A DNA stretch of 64,000 bases from Xylophilus sp. ASV27 (lineage in GTDB: Bacteria > Pseudomonadota > Gammaproteobacteria > Burkholderiales > Burkholderiaceae_C), in assembly GCF_016428875.1 (NCBI RefSeq), contig NZ_JAELTO010000003.1, forward strand, positions 1 through 64,000, written 5' to 3'. Shown here one piece after another: positions 41,297 to 52,219 of the stretch. A model generated the notes under the pieces. The model saw only the letters and a list, made by a program, of their open reading frames with translations. It was not told the DNA's origin and did not search any database. Both the position numbers and the translations under genes were made by a program. The stretch's first letter is position 1, and each line of letters starts with the position of its first letter.

Positions 41297-43300
41297 TTAA
41301 ACGCTTGCCGCCGCCATTCTCAGCAGCTCGTCGCCCTCGGCCACCTGGTCGCCCGGGGCATAGAGCAGTTCTTCCACCACGCCATCGGCCGGCGCGGCGA
41401 TGGTGTGCTCCATCTTCATGGCTTCCATCACCGCCAGCGGCTGGCCGCGGCTGACCTTGTCGCCGGTCTTGACGGCGAAGGACACGACCTTGCCCGGCAT
41501 GGGCGCGGTCAGGCGGCCGCCTTCGGCCTGCGCGTCGCCGGCATGGGTGAGCGGGTCTATCACTATGATTTGTGTAGCACCAAGCCCAGAGAATACCTGG
41601 GCTTCATCCTCTTTTTGGTAAATGTTCACGGTGGCGCGCCGCCCGCCCCACCGCAGGTCGAGTGCGCCATCGCCCAGGGCCGTCCATGCGAAATCCGCCT
41701 GCTCGTCGCCCACCGCCAACTGCAGCGTGGCATCGCGCCGGCGGGTCAGCAGGGCCTGCGCCGGCTCGCCGTGGAACTCGAAGTCGAAGCGCCGCTGCAT
41801 GGGCCCGTGCGAGCGCCAGCCGTCGCGGCGGCTGAACGGATCGGCCGTCTCGCGCGCGGCCTCGGACTGCAGCGCGTGCGCCACGGCGGCGGCGGCGGCC
41901 AGCGGCAGGCCCAGCGGCTCCTGGTCGAACAGCACGGCGCGCTCGCGCTCGATCAGCGCGGTGTCGAGCCGCGCCTGCGCGAAGGACGGGCTGGCTAGCA
42001 CCCGGCGCAGGAACTGCACGTTGGTCGGCAGGCCGACGATGTGCATCTGCGCCAGCGCCGCGTCCAGCAGCGCCAGCGCTTCCTCGCGCGTGGCGCCGTG
42101 CACGATCAGCTTGGCGACCATGGAGTCGTAGAAGGGCGAGATCGCATCGCCCTGGCGCACGCCGTCGTCGATGCGCACGGCGCCGCGCTCGAACGCCGTG
42201 GCCCGCGGCTTGGCGTAGACCTGCAGCGTGCCCGTGGTCGGCAGGAACTGGTTGTCGGGGTTCTCGGCGCAGATGCGCGCCTCGATCGCATGGCCGTGGA
42301 TGCGCAGGTCCTGCTGGCGCAGCGGCAGCGGCTCGCCCGAGGCCACGCGCAGTTGCCACTCGACCAGGTCCAGGCCGGTGATGGCCTCGGTCACTGGGTG
42401 CTCGACCTGCAGGCGGGTGTTCATTTCCATGAAGAAGAAACTCATGGAGTCGTCGGCCCGCTGCTCGACGATGAATTCCACCGTGCCCGCGCCCACATAG
42501 CCCACCGCCTTGGCCGCCGCCACCGCGGCCGCGCCCATCTGCTGGCGCATGGCCTCGGTCATGCCGGGCGCGGGCGCTTCCTCCAGCACCTTCTGGTGGC
42601 GGCGCTGCACCGAGCAGTCGCGCTCGAACAGGTAGACCACCTCGCCCTGGGTGTCGCCGAACACCTGGATCTCGATATGGCGCGGGCGCTGCACGTACTT
42701 CTCGATCAGCACCGCGTCGTCGCCGAAGCTGTTGATCGCTTCGCGCTTGCACGAGGCGAGCGCGGCGGCGAAGTCCTCGGCCTTGTCGACCGCGCGCATG
42801 CCCTTGCCACCGCCGCCGGCGCTGGCCTTGATCAGCACCGGATAGCCGATGCGGTCGGCCTCGCGCCGCAGCAGGGCCGGGTCCTGGTCGGCGCCGTGGT
42901 AGCCGGGCACCAGGGGCACGCCGGCCTTTTCCATCAACTGCTTGGATTCGGCCTTGAGCCCCATGGCGCGGATGGCCGAAGGCGGCGGACCGATGAACAC
43001 CAGGCCGGCGTCGGCGCATGCCTGCGCGAAGTCGTCGTTCTCGCTGAGGAAGCCGTAGCCCGGGTGCACCGCCTGGGCGCCGGTGGCGCGGGCCGCGTCG
43101 AGGATGCGCTGCCACTGCAGGTAGCTGTCCTTGGGCGCGCTGCCGCCCACGTGCACCGCCTCGTCGCAGGCGGCGACGTGCTTGGCCTGCGCGTCGGCGT
43201 CGGAATAAACCGCCACGGTGCGGATGCCCATGCGGCGCGCGGTGGCGGCCACGCGGCAGGCGATTTCACCGCGATTGGCAATGAGGATCTTCTTAAACAT
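41297..43300 (-). CDS. liuD: Methylcrotonyl-CoA carboxylase biotin-carboxylase subunit
   Basis: This 667-residue subunit combines biotin carboxylase (MFKKILIANRGEIACRV start; GGGGKGM at 162-168; FMEMNTRLQVEHPVTE) with a C-terminal biotinyl domain, the biotin lysine being K629 in AMKM. It carboxylates biotin for methylcrotonyl-CoA carboxylation with LiuB. Together with LiuC, LiuB and isovaleryl-CoA dehydrogenase it forms the leucine/isovalerate pathway. Residues 560-580 are encoded by an inserted palindromic repeat (copy D, 41562-41622) in an otherwise variable linker. The start codon lies inside a hairpin loop made by a 14-bp inverted repeat. Confidence 0.88.
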   Translation of the reverse strand: MFKKILIANRGEIACRVAATARRMGIRTVAVYSDADAQAKHVAACDEAVHVGGSAPKDSYLQWQRILDAARATGAQAVHPGYGFLSENDDFAQACADAGLVFIGPPPSAIRAMGLKAESKQLMEKAGVPLVPGYHGADQDPALLRREADRIGYPVLIKASAGGGGKGMRAVDKAEDFAAALASCKREAINSFGDDAVLIEKYVQRPRHIEIQVFGDTQGEVVYLFERDCSVQRRHQKVLEEAPAPGMTEAMRQQMGAAAVAAAKAVGYVGAGTVEFIVEQRADDSMSFFFMEMNTRLQVEHPVTEAITGLDLVEWQLRVASGEPLPLRQQDLRIHGHAIEARICAENPDNQFLPTTGTLQVYAKPRATAFERGAVRIDDGVRQGDAISPFYDSMVAKLIVHGATREEALALLDAALAQMHIVGLPTNVQFLRRVLASPSFAQARLDTALIERERAVLFDQEPLGLPLAAAAAVAHALQSEAARETADPFSRRDGWRSHGPMQRRFDFEFHGEPAQALLTRRRDATLQLAVGDEQADFAWTALGDGALDLRWGGRRATVNIYQKEDEAQVFSGLGATQIIVIDPLTHAGDAQAEGGRLTAPMPGKVVSFAVKTGDKVSRGQPLAVMEAMKMEHTIAAPADGVVEELLYAPGDQVAEGDELLRMAAASV
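41562..41622 (+). repeat. Palindromic repeat copy D, inside liuD
   Basis: ACTATGATTTGTGTAGCA is followed by AGCCCAG-AGAATAC-CTGGGCT and CTCTTTTTGGTAAATG. It keeps the liuD reading frame open and encodes about 21 residues (560-580: ...EDEAQVFSGLGATQIIVI) in the linker between the biotin carboxylase and the biotinyl domain. The orientation is opposite to liuD. Confidence 0.75.
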
Positions 43301-43328
43301 GGGTGACCTTCGCTGTGAAATCGCCTGC
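43256..43328 (-). promoter_or_regulatory. 14-bp inverted repeat enclosing the liuD start codon
   Basis: On the mRNA (minus) strand GCAGGCGATTTCAC (43328-43315) and GTGAAATCGCCTGC (43269-43256) are perfect complements, separated by 46 bases that include the AAGG ribosome-binding site and the liuD ATG (43300). The 3' arm is liuD codons 11-15; the 5' arm is an extra copy of that sequence. It could hide or present the start. Confidence 0.5.
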
Positions 43329-43388
43329 GCACGCTGCGCGGCTGCGCGGCTGCTCACGGCGATTGGCGATCATTATTTTCTTGAACAT
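43293..43388 (-). CDS. Vestigial duplicated liuD start, 31-codon leader ORF
   Basis: From ATG 43388 the minus strand reads MFKKIMIANRREQ..., a near copy of the LiuD N-terminus (MFKKILIANRGE), then diverges and ends at a TAA (43293-43295) that overlaps the true liuD start. It is 31 residues. It looks like a local duplication of the gene's 5' end rather than a functional protein, but translation of it could be coupled to liuD. The C-terminal 10 residues of the DUF4126 protein are encoded by the same bases in another frame. Confidence 0.4.
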   Translation of the reverse strand: MFKKIMIANRREQPRSRAACAGDFTAKVTHV

Positions 43389-44043
43389 GGGGAATGTCTC
43401 CGTGAGAGGACGATGCCGGCGGCACGCCCGGATCGGGCCGGCCGCTGAAGATGCGCGCCATGCGCGTGAACAGGCGGCGCAGGAAGCGCCAGCTCTTGTG
43501 GATCAGCCACAGGCTGAGCGCCAGCACCAGGACCAGCGCCAGGGCAAAGACCAGCGGGTGCGCCACCGACAGCCACAGCCCGGCCGGCACCATGGCGTCC
43601 TCGGCCAGCGAGGCGCCGGCGTTGCTGAAGGGCTCGGGCGAGGTGTTGATGGCCGCGCGCGTGGTGGCCTTGGCGGCATGCGCGGTGGCGGCCAGCCCCC
43701 CGCCCAGCAGCGCGGCGACGACAGCCATGGCGCTGCTGTCCGCACTGAAGAGCCCCGCCGCCAGCGCGGCGCCGGCTGGAATGCGGATCACCGTGTGCAC
43801 CGCGTCCCAGAGCGAATCCACGCCCGGCACCTTGTCGGCCAGGAACTCCACCACCACCATGAAGCCGCTCGCGGCGATCACCGCGGGGTGCGTCAGCAAG
43901 TGCAGCCCGGCCGGCAGCGGCAGCCAGTCGAGGCGGCCCGCCAGCCCCACCAGCAGCACCACCAGGTACAGCCGCACGCCGCTGGCCCAGCCGATGGCAG
44001 CAGCCAGGGCAAGCAGTTGGGGAAGGTCCAGTGCGGGGTGCAT
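43354..44043 (-). CDS. DUF4126 family membrane protein
   Basis: This 229-residue membrane protein has about five spans, with the DUF4126 pattern WASGVRLYLVVLLVGLAGRL, EFLADKVPGVDSLWDAVHT and SPEPFSNAGASLAEDA. It has no assigned function. It lies between liuC and liuD on the same strand, which suggests co-transcription. Its last residues (VQENNDRQSP) come from the duplicated liuD start region, so the C-terminus appears to be altered. It may be a passenger in the leucine pathway operon. Confidence 0.8.
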   Translation of the reverse strand: MHPALDLPQLLALAAAIGWASGVRLYLVVLLVGLAGRLDWLPLPAGLHLLTHPAVIAASGFMVVVEFLADKVPGVDSLWDAVHTVIRIPAGAALAAGLFSADSSAMAVVAALLGGGLAATAHAAKATTRAAINTSPEPFSNAGASLAEDAMVPAGLWLSVAHPLVFALALVLVLALSLWLIHKSWRFLRRLFTRMARIFSGRPDPGVPPASSSHGDIPHVQENNDRQSP

Positions 44044-44057
44044 GGCGCGGCCTGGGG

Positions 44058-44840
44058 TCAGCCCGTGATCCAGGACGGCTTGCGCTTGTGCAGGAAGGCC
44101 TGCACGCCTTCGCGGCCCTCGTCGCTGGCGCGGATGTCGGCGATGCCTTCGACCGTCTTCGCGATCAGCGCCTCGTCGATCTCGCGGCCCGCCACGTCGG
44201 CGACCAGTTGCTTGCAGGCGCGCACCGCCGCCGGGCTGGCGCCGGTCAACGCCTTCAGGAGTTCGTCGACCTTGGCGTCGAGCGCGTCGGCGGCCACCAC
44301 TTCATGCACGAAGCCGATGCGGTGCGCCTCGGCCGCAGTGAAGCGCTCGGCCGTCAGGAAGTAGCGCTGCGCCGCGCGCGTGCCCATGGCGCGCAGCACG
44401 TAGGGGCTGATGGTCGCGGGCACTAGGCCGATCTTGACCTCGCTCAGGCAGTACCAGGCGCTGTCCACGCTCACGGCCATGTCGCAGGCCGCCACCAGCC
44501 CCATGCCGCCCGCATACACATCGCCCTGCACGCGCGCGATGGTCGGCTTGGGGCACTCGGCAATGGTGCGCAGCATGGCGGCCAGCTTGCCCGCGTCGGC
44601 GAGGTTCTCGTCGCGCGTGTAGTCGGCCATGCGGCGCATCCAGTTGAGGTTGGCGCCGGCGCAGAAGGCCGGGCCTTCAGCGGCGAGGACGATGGCACGG
44701 ACATCGCTGCGAGTGCCCAACAGGCGGAATGCGGCATCGAGCTCGGCGATAAGACCATCGTCGAAGGCGTTGCGTACCTCGGGGCGAGTAAGGGTGATGC
44801 GGGCGATGTCCGCCGATTCGGTGATGGCCAAGCTACTCAT
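44058..44840 (-). CDS. liuC: Methylglutaconyl-CoA hydratase (enoyl-CoA hydratase family)
   Basis: This 260-residue crotonase-fold enzyme has ARITLTRPEVRNAFDD, GPAFCAGANLNWM (oxyanion loop), YAGGMGLVAACDMAV and the marker GLVPATISPYVLRAMGTRAA typical of the Liu/methylglutaconyl branch. It hydrates 3-methylglutaconyl-CoA to HMG-CoA. It lies between liuB and liuD (with a hydrolase and DUF4126). Its start overlaps the end of the upstream hydrolase gene by eight bases. Confidence 0.85.
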   Translation of the reverse strand: MSSLAITESADIARITLTRPEVRNAFDDGLIAELDAAFRLLGTRSDVRAIVLAAEGPAFCAGANLNWMRRMADYTRDENLADAGKLAAMLRTIAECPKPTIARVQGDVYAGGMGLVAACDMAVSVDSAWYCLSEVKIGLVPATISPYVLRAMGTRAAQRYFLTAERFTAAEAHRIGFVHEVVAADALDAKVDELLKALTGASPAAVRACKQLVADVAGREIDEALIAKTVEGIADIRASDEGREGVQAFLHKRKPSWITG

Positions 44841-45768
44841 GGGATACCTCGTTTTTCGTGGGTGCAGTAGCCGCCTGCACCGGCGTGTCGGGTCGCAATG
44901 CAGGAAAGCCCTGCCGCTCCAGGAAGGCAGCGACCGGCGGATGCCAGGTCTGCGGGAAACGGACGAAGGTCAGGTGTCCGTCCTCTCCCTGAGGCGGAAA
45001 CTGGATGAACTCGCCCTGGCCCCCGGCCGCCTTGAAAGCGTCGAACCATTCCCGCGGGTAGGTCGGCCCGAAATACTGGTCGTTCTGAGCGTAGAGCCAC
45101 AGCACCGGCACCCGTGCCGTCTTGCCGTAGCTTCCCAGCGTGCTTTCCAGCAAGTGCGGTGCACACGGGCGGCCCGGCTGGTTCTTCGGATTGCCCCCTG
45201 AGCCGCCGGCGAAGTTGATCGCCGCCACCACGCCGGGCAGATTGCGGCTCGCCGTCGCGAGCGCCGTGGCGCCACCGAACGACTGTCCGGCGATCACAGA
45301 GCGGTCCTTCGCGGCGTCGGGCCGCTGCCGAACCGCCTCCAGCGTGGCCGCCACCTGCTCGACCGCCACGGCGAACGCGGGCGGGTAGGACTTGCGCTGA
45401 CACGGCCCACTGGACTCCAGATCTTCGCCGCCGCTGACACCGTAGCCGATGCGCGTCGGCACCGCCACGATGAAGCCGCGCCGCAGGAAGAACCGTGCAG
45501 CATCGCCGTACCGGGCGCGGCCCAGCTTCTGCCGTCCTTCGGCATCGGGTGCGCGCCCATGGTTGAGCACCATCACGGGCGCCGGCTTCGGATTGGCGTC
45601 ATCGGACCAGACGGTCACGCGAATCGGCTGTGCGATGCGCTTGCCGTACGCATCGGTCACTTGCACCGGAAGATCAAACTCTTCCTCGTGCACCCGGGCA
45701 TAGGCGCTGGCGGCAAGCGCCAGCAGCACGGTCGACACGACAAACGAGATGGAAAAACGGCGGTCCAC
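44833..45768 (-). CDS. Secreted alpha/beta hydrolase (dienelactone hydrolase-like)
   Basis: This 311-residue protein starts with a secretion signal (FVVSTVLLALAASAYA). It has a serine nucleophile in GQSFGGATA, an acidic residue in YAQNDQYFGP and a terminal histidine in GEDGHLTFV. The two cysteines in SSGPCQRK and GRPCAPH could form a disulfide in the periplasm. It lies between liuB and liuC, nine bases from each neighbour or overlapping it. A periplasmic esterase has no clear role in leucine breakdown, so it may be a passenger gene. Confidence 0.75.
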   Translation of the reverse strand: MDRRFSISFVVSTVLLALAASAYARVHEEEFDLPVQVTDAYGKRIAQPIRVTVWSDDANPKPAPVMVLNHGRAPDAEGRQKLGRARYGDAARFFLRRGFIVAVPTRIGYGVSGGEDLESSGPCQRKSYPPAFAVAVEQVAATLEAVRQRPDAAKDRSVIAGQSFGGATALATASRNLPGVVAAINFAGGSGGNPKNQPGRPCAPHLLESTLGSYGKTARVPVLWLYAQNDQYFGPTYPREWFDAFKAAGGQGEFIQFPPQGEDGHLTFVRFPQTWHPPVAAFLERQGFPALRPDTPVQAATAPTKNEVSHE

Positions 45769-45776
45769 GACAACTC

Positions 45777-47384
45777 CTACATACGGAAGATGCCGAATTT
45801 TGGCTCGGGCACCGGCGCATGCCGCGCCGCCGCCAGCCCCAGCGCCAACACCCGCCGCGTATCCGCCGGATCGATGATGCCGTCATCCCACAGCCGCGCG
45901 GTGGCGTAATAGGGATTGCCCTGGTCCTCGTACTGCTGACGGATCGGGGCCTTGAAGGCTTCTTCCGCTTCCTTGCTCCAGTTGCCGCCTTTGCCCTCGA
46001 TGCCGTCGCGCTTCACCGTGGCTAGCACGCTCGCGGCCTGCTCGCCGCCCATCACGCTGATGCGCGCGTTGGGCCACATCCAGAGAAAGCGCGGGCTGTA
46101 CGCGCGGCCGCACATGCCGTAGTTGCCGGCGCCGAAGCTGCCGCCAATGATGATGGTGAACTTGGGCACGTTGGCGGTGGCCACGGCCGTCACCATCTTG
46201 GCGCCGTGGCGCGCAATGCCTTCGTTCTCGTACTTGCGCCCGACCATGAAGCCGGTGATGTTCTGCAGAAAGACGAGCGGGATCTTGCGCTGGCAGCACA
46301 GCTCGATGAAGTGGGCGCCCTTCTGCGCCGATTCCGAGAACAGGATGCCGTTGTTGGCGACGATGCCGATGGGCATGCCCTCGATCTCGGCAAAGCCGCA
46401 GACCAGCGTGGCGCCGAAGCGGGCCTTGAACTCGTGGAACTCGCTGCCGTCGACGATGCGCGCGATGATCTCGCGCACGTCGAAGGGCTTGCGCGTGTCT
46501 GTGGGGATCACGCCATACAGCTCCTCTGCTACGAAATCAGGAGCACGCAGCCCAGTTGAATATTGGGCTTGAGGCACTTTTCTTTGCAAATTGCGAACCG
46601 CCTCGCGCGCCAGCGCCAGCGCGTGCAGGTCGTTCTCGGCCAAGTGGTCGGCCACGCCGGAGAGCCGCGTGTGCACGTCGCCGCCGCCCAGGTCCTCGGC
46701 GGTGACCACCTCGCCGGTGGCGGCCTTCACCAGCGGCGGGCCGCCGAGGAAGATGGTGCCCTGGTTCTTCACGATGATGGATTCGTCGCTCATCGCCGGC
46801 ACGTAGGCGCCGCCGGCGGTGCAGCTGCCCATCACCACCGCGATCTGGCCGATGCCCTGCGCGCTCATCTGCGCCTGGTTGTAGAAGATGCGGCCGAAGT
46901 GGTCGCGGTCTGGAAAGACCTCGTCCTGGTTCGGCAGGTTGGCGCCGCCGGAGTCGACCAGGTAGACGCAGGGCAGGCGGTTCTGCTCGGCGATCTCCTG
47001 GGCGCGCAGGTGCTTCTTGACCGTCATCGGGTAGTAGGTGCCGCCCTTGACCGTGGCGTCGTTGCAGACGACGACGCAGTCGGTGCCCGCGATGCGGCCG
47101 ATGCCGGCGATCAGGCCCGCGCCCGGGGCCGCGTCGCCGTACATGCCGTAGGCGGCCAGCGGCGCGATCTCCAGGAACGGCGTGCCCGGGTCCAGCAGCA
47201 TCTGCACCCGCTCGCGCGGCAGCAGCTTGCCGCGTGCGGTGTGCTTGGCGCGCGCGGCCTCGCCGCCGCCTTCGGCCACCTTGGCGACCTGGGCGTGCAG
47301 GTCTTGCACGAGCGCGCGCATGGCGGCGGCATTGGCCTGGAATTCGGCGGAGCGCGGATTGAGCTTGGAACTCAGTTTGGACAT
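45777..47384 (-). CDS. liuB: Methylcrotonyl-CoA carboxylase carboxyltransferase subunit
   Basis: This 535-residue subunit carries the carboxyltransferase crotonase folds, with [39 protein letters not shown] and the marker [19 protein letters not shown], as in methylcrotonyl-CoA carboxylase beta. With LiuD it converts 3-methylcrotonyl-CoA to 3-methylglutaconyl-CoA. Residues 266-286 are encoded by a palindromic repeat (copy E), in frame, in the variable link between the N- and C-terminal carboxyltransferase folds. The start ATG 47384 gives the standard N-terminus ([15 protein letters not shown]). Confidence 0.9.
   Translation of the reverse strand: MSKLSSKLNPRSAEFQANAAAMRALVQDLHAQVAKVAEGGGEAARAKHTARGKLLPRERVQMLLDPGTPFLEIAPLAAYGMYGDAAPGAGLIAGIGRIAGTDCVVVCNDATVKGGTYYPMTVKKHLRAQEIAEQNRLPCVYLVDSGGANLPNQDEVFPDRDHFGRIFYNQAQMSAQGIGQIAVVMGSCTAGGAYVPAMSDESIIVKNQGTIFLGGPPLVKAATGEVVTAEDLGGGDVHTRLSGVADHLAENDLHALALAREAVRNLQRKVPQAQYSTGLRAPDFVAEELYGVIPTDTRKPFDVREIIARIVDGSEFHEFKARFGATLVCGFAEIEGMPIGIVANNGILFSESAQKGAHFIELCCQRKIPLVFLQNITGFMVGRKYENEGIARHGAKMVTAVATANVPKFTIIIGGSFGAGNYGMCGRAYSPRFLWMWPNARISVMGGEQAASVLATVKRDGIEGKGGNWSKEAEEAFKAPIRQQYEDQGNPYYATARLWDDGIIDPADTRRVLALGLAAARHAPVPEPKFGIFRM
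46528..46590 (+). repeat. Palindromic repeat copy E, inside liuB
   Basis: GCTACGAAATCAGGAGC, AGCCCAG-TTGAATA-TTGGGCT and GGCACTTTTCTTTGC align with the family consensus. The liuB reading frame stays open through it and gains about 21 residues (266-286: [20 protein letters not shown]) in the loop between the N- and C-terminal carboxyltransferase folds. Confidence 0.75.
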
Positions 47385-47449
47385 GGGTTTCCTTGGGAAT
47401 TCAGGGGGCGGCGGACATGCGCGCGCATTGCGCGGAAAATCGGGCGCCG

Positions 47450-49129
47450 ATGCATACCGTTGAAATCGTCCTGCTGCTGCTGACGCTGGGCGCGGTCTCC
47501 GGGCTGGCGGCCCGCTACGTGCCGGCCGTGCCGCTGCCGCTGCTGCAGATCGCGCTGGGCGCGGCGCTGTCGTGGCCCGAAGCCGGACTGCACGTGCGCT
47601 TCGACCCGGAACTGTTCCTGCTGCTGTTCATCCCGCCGCTGCTGTTCGCCGACGGCTGGCGCATTCCGAAGCGCGAACTTTTCACGCTGCGCCGGCCCAT
47701 CCTCACGCTGGCGCTGGGCCTGGTGCTGTTCACGGTGCTGGGCCTGGGCTATTTCGCGCACTGGATGATTCCGGAGCTGCCGCTGACGGCGGCCTTCGCG
47801 CTGGCCGCGGTGCTCTCGCCGACCGACGCGGTGGCCGTGTCGGCCATCACGCGCCGCCTGGGCATGCCCGAGAAGACCCGGCACATCCTGGAGGGCGAGT
47901 CGCTGCTCAACGACGCGTCCGGCCTGGTGGCGCTGAAGTTCGCCGTGGCGGCCACGCTCACCGGGGCCTTCTCGTGGGCCGAGGCCGGACGCAGCTTCAT
48001 CCTGATCGCGCTGGGCGGGCTGGCCGTCGGCGCGGCCGCGGGCTGGGCCTATGCGCGGGCGCGCGCCACCATCACGCGGCGCGTGGGCGACGTGGCCGCC
48101 ACGCAGACCGTGCTGCTGATGATGCTGCTGCCCTTTGCCGCCTACATCGTGGCCGAGCGCCTGGGCGTCTCGGGCATCCTGGCGGCGGTGGCCGCGGGCA
48201 TCACCACCAATTTCGCCGACCTGGAGCGCAGCGAGGCCATTGCCGAGCGCATGCAGGCGCAGATCACCTGGACCATGGTGGAGTCGTCCTTCAACGGCGC
48301 GATCTTCCTGCTGCTGGGGCTGCAGCTGCCCGCGATCATCGGCGAGGGCCTCACGCACGGGCCGCATGCCTGGTGGCTGCTGCTGGGCTATGTGCTGGCG
48401 ATCTCGGCGGCGCTGATCGTGCTGCGCGCGATCTGGCTGGCCCTGGCCGTGCGCCGCTCCCTGCTCGCCGCGCGCCGCAGCGGTCAAATGCCGGAGCAGC
48501 CCTCGCTGCGGCTCATGGGCGCCACGGCGCTGGCCGGCATCCGCGGCGCGATCACGCTGGCCGGCGCGCTGTCCATTCCGCTGCTGCTGCCCGACGGCAG
48601 CCCGTTCCCGGGCCGCGAACTGCTGGTGTTCCTGGCCACCGGCGTGATCCTGGTCACCCTGGTCGCGGGCAGCATCGGCCTGCCGCTGCTGCTGGCGGGC
48701 ATCCAGCAGCCGGCCGAGCCGCCGCACGCGCGCGAGGAGCGGCTGGCGCGCATCGCCGCCTGCGAGGCCGCGATCACCTCGCTGAAGAAGGCCGGCGATG
48801 CCGACACCACGCCGCCCGACGCCGAATGGCAGGCCCGGCGCGACGAGGCCGTGGGCCTGGTGGCGCGCGACTACCGGCGCCGCATCGACACGCTGGACGA
48901 CACGGACGAGGGCACCGAGGCGCGCGCCAAGGAGCACGTCGCGCGCCGGCGCGCCCATGTGATGGAGCTGGAGCTGCGCCTCACCGGCCTGCGCGCCGAG
49001 CGGGCCGAGCTGTACCGGCTGCGCCGCGCGCACCGCATCAACGACGATTCCCTGCGCGCGCTGGTGCAGGAGGTGGACCTGGCGGAGATCTCGCTGCGCC
49101 GCCGCCTGGGCGTGGCAAGGAAACGCTAG
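47450..49129 (+). CDS. Na+/H+ antiporter (CPA1 family)
   Basis: This 559-residue cation/proton antiporter has about twelve spans in its first 400 residues. The CPA1 signatures are [11 protein letters not shown] (123-133, with D126) and [14 protein letters not shown] (148-161, with N154 and D155), the ion-binding carboxylate region. A hydrophilic C-terminal domain of about 150 residues has coiled-coil and arginine-rich sections ([17 protein letters not shown]-like). ATG 47450 avoids an unlike N-terminal extension. It is the only plus-strand gene within the leucine cluster, so it is likely unrelated to it. Confidence 0.85.
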   Translation: MHTVEIVLLLLTLGAVSGLAARYVPAVPLPLLQIALGAALSWPEAGLHVRFDPELFLLLFIPPLLFADGWRIPKRELFTLRRPILTLALGLVLFTVLGLGYFAHWMIPELPLTAAFALAAVLSPTDAVAVSAITRRLGMPEKTRHILEGESLLNDASGLVALKFAVAATLTGAFSWAEAGRSFILIALGGLAVGAAAGWAYARARATITRRVGDVAATQTVLLMMLLPFAAYIVAERLGVSGILAAVAAGITTNFADLERSEAIAERMQAQITWTMVESSFNGAIFLLLGLQLPAIIGEGLTHGPHAWWLLLGYVLAISAALIVLRAIWLALAVRRSLLAARRSGQMPEQPSLRLMGATALAGIRGAITLAGALSIPLLLPDGSPFPGRELLVFLATGVILVTLVAGSIGLPLLLAGIQQPAEPPHAREERLARIAACEAAITSLKKAGDADTTPPDAEWQARRDEAVGLVARDYRRRIDTLDDTDEGTEARAKEHVARRRAHVMELELRLTGLRAERAELYRLRRAHRINDDSLRALVQEVDLAEISLRRRLGVARKR

Positions 49130-49233
49130 ATACCTCCAGCGGCCCGGCTCGGCCGGTTGCGCGGATGCTCCGGCATGGCCGGCCCCGCGGCTTTCGGCGC
49201 CATGGTGTTTCATGCGCGGCGGGTGGCCATGGC

Positions 49234-50952
<1,719 letters not shown>

Positions 50953-50967
50953 GCTGATGCTCCAGGG

Positions 50968-52140
50968 CTACATCGTCTCGGCGAACAGTTCGCGGCCGAT
51001 CAGCATGCGCCGGATCTCGCTGGTGCCGGCGCCGATTTCGTACAGCTTGGCGTCGCGCCAAAGGCGGCCGACCGGGAATTCGTTGGTGTAGCCCACGCCG
51101 CCCAGCGCCTGGATCGCCTCGCCGGCCATCCAGGTCGCCTTCTCGGCCGCGTACAGGATGGCGCCGGCCGCGTCCTTGCGCAGGCTGCGCGCATGGTCGC
51201 CGCGGTCGCAGGCCTTGCCCACGGCGTAGACGTAGGCGCGCGTGGCCTGCCAGGTGGTGTACATGTCGGCCAGCTTGCCCTGCATGAGCTGGAATTCGCC
51301 AATCGCCTGGCCGAACTGCCTGCGCTCGTGCACATAGGGAATCACCGCGTCCATGCAGGCGGCCATGATGCCCAGCGGGCCGCCGGAGAGCACCGCGCGC
51401 TCGTAGTCCAGGCCGCTCATCAGCACCTTGGCGCCTTTGCCTTCGCCGCCCAGCACGTTCTCCTCGGGCACTTCGCAGTTGTCGAAGAACAGCGGCCAGG
51501 TGTTGCTGCCGCGCATGCCCAGCTTGTCGAGCTTGGTGCCGGCGGAGAAGCCCTTGAAGCCCTTCTCGACGATGAAGGCGGTCATGCCGCGCGCACCCAG
51601 CTGCGGCTCGGTCTTGCCGTAGATCACCAGCGTGTCGGCGTCGCCGCCGTTGGTGATCCACATCTTGCTGCCGTTGAGCACGTAGCGGTCGCCCTTCTTC
51701 TCGGCGCGCAGCTGCATGCTGACCACGTCGGAGCCGGCGCCGGGCTCGCTCATGGCCAGCGCGCCGACGTGCTCCCCGCTCACCAGCCGGGGTAGGTACT
51801 TCTGCTTCTGCGCCGCAGTGCCGTTGCGGTGGATCTGGTTCACGCACAGGTTGGAGTGCGCGCCGTAGGACAGCCCGACCGACGCCGACGCGCGCGAGAC
51901 CTCCTCCATGGCCACCATGTGCGCCAGGTAGCCCAGCTGCGTGCCGCCGTATTCCTCGGCCACGGTCATGCCGTGCAGGCCGAGCTCGCCGAGCTTGCGC
52001 CACAGGTCTGCGGGGAACTGGTTGTCGCGGTCGATGTCCGCGGCGCGCGGCGCGATCTCCTGCGCGGCGAAGTCCTGGATGGCGTCGCGCAGGGCGTCGA
52101 CGGTTTCGCCGAGGTCGAAGCTCAGGCCGGGGTGCTGCAT
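50968..52140 (-). CDS. liuA: Isovaleryl-CoA dehydrogenase
   Basis: This 390-residue flavoenzyme catalyses isovaleryl-CoA to 3-methylcrotonyl-CoA, the first Liu step. ACAD motifs: [51 protein letters not shown], and E247 in [12 protein letters not shown], at the position typical of isovaleryl-CoA dehydrogenases. C-terminal [25 protein letters not shown] follows the family. ATG 52140 gives the standard N-terminus; longer frames lack similarity. It is divergent from an AraC regulator (79 bases apart) and is the first gene of the segment ending at acyl-CoA synthetase. Confidence 0.9.
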   Translation of the reverse strand: MQHPGLSFDLGETVDALRDAIQDFAAQEIAPRAADIDRDNQFPADLWRKLGELGLHGMTVAEEYGGTQLGYLAHMVAMEEVSRASASVGLSYGAHSNLCVNQIHRNGTAAQKQKYLPRLVSGEHVGALAMSEPGAGSDVVSMQLRAEKKGDRYVLNGSKMWITNGGDADTLVIYGKTEPQLGARGMTAFIVEKGFKGFSAGTKLDKLGMRGSNTWPLFFDNCEVPEENVLGGEGKGAKVLMSGLDYERAVLSGGPLGIMAACMDAVIPYVHERRQFGQAIGEFQLMQGKLADMYTTWQATRAYVYAVGKACDRGDHARSLRKDAAGAILYAAEKATWMAGEAIQALGGVGYTNEFPVGRLWRDAKLYEIGAGTSEIRRMLIGRELFAETM

Positions 52141-52219
52141 GGGGTGTCTCCTTGGAGCCGCAAGGCTACGCCTGTCGGCGCCGCATTTGGCGCCACAATG
52201 GTTGCAAATCGTGCCAGCC

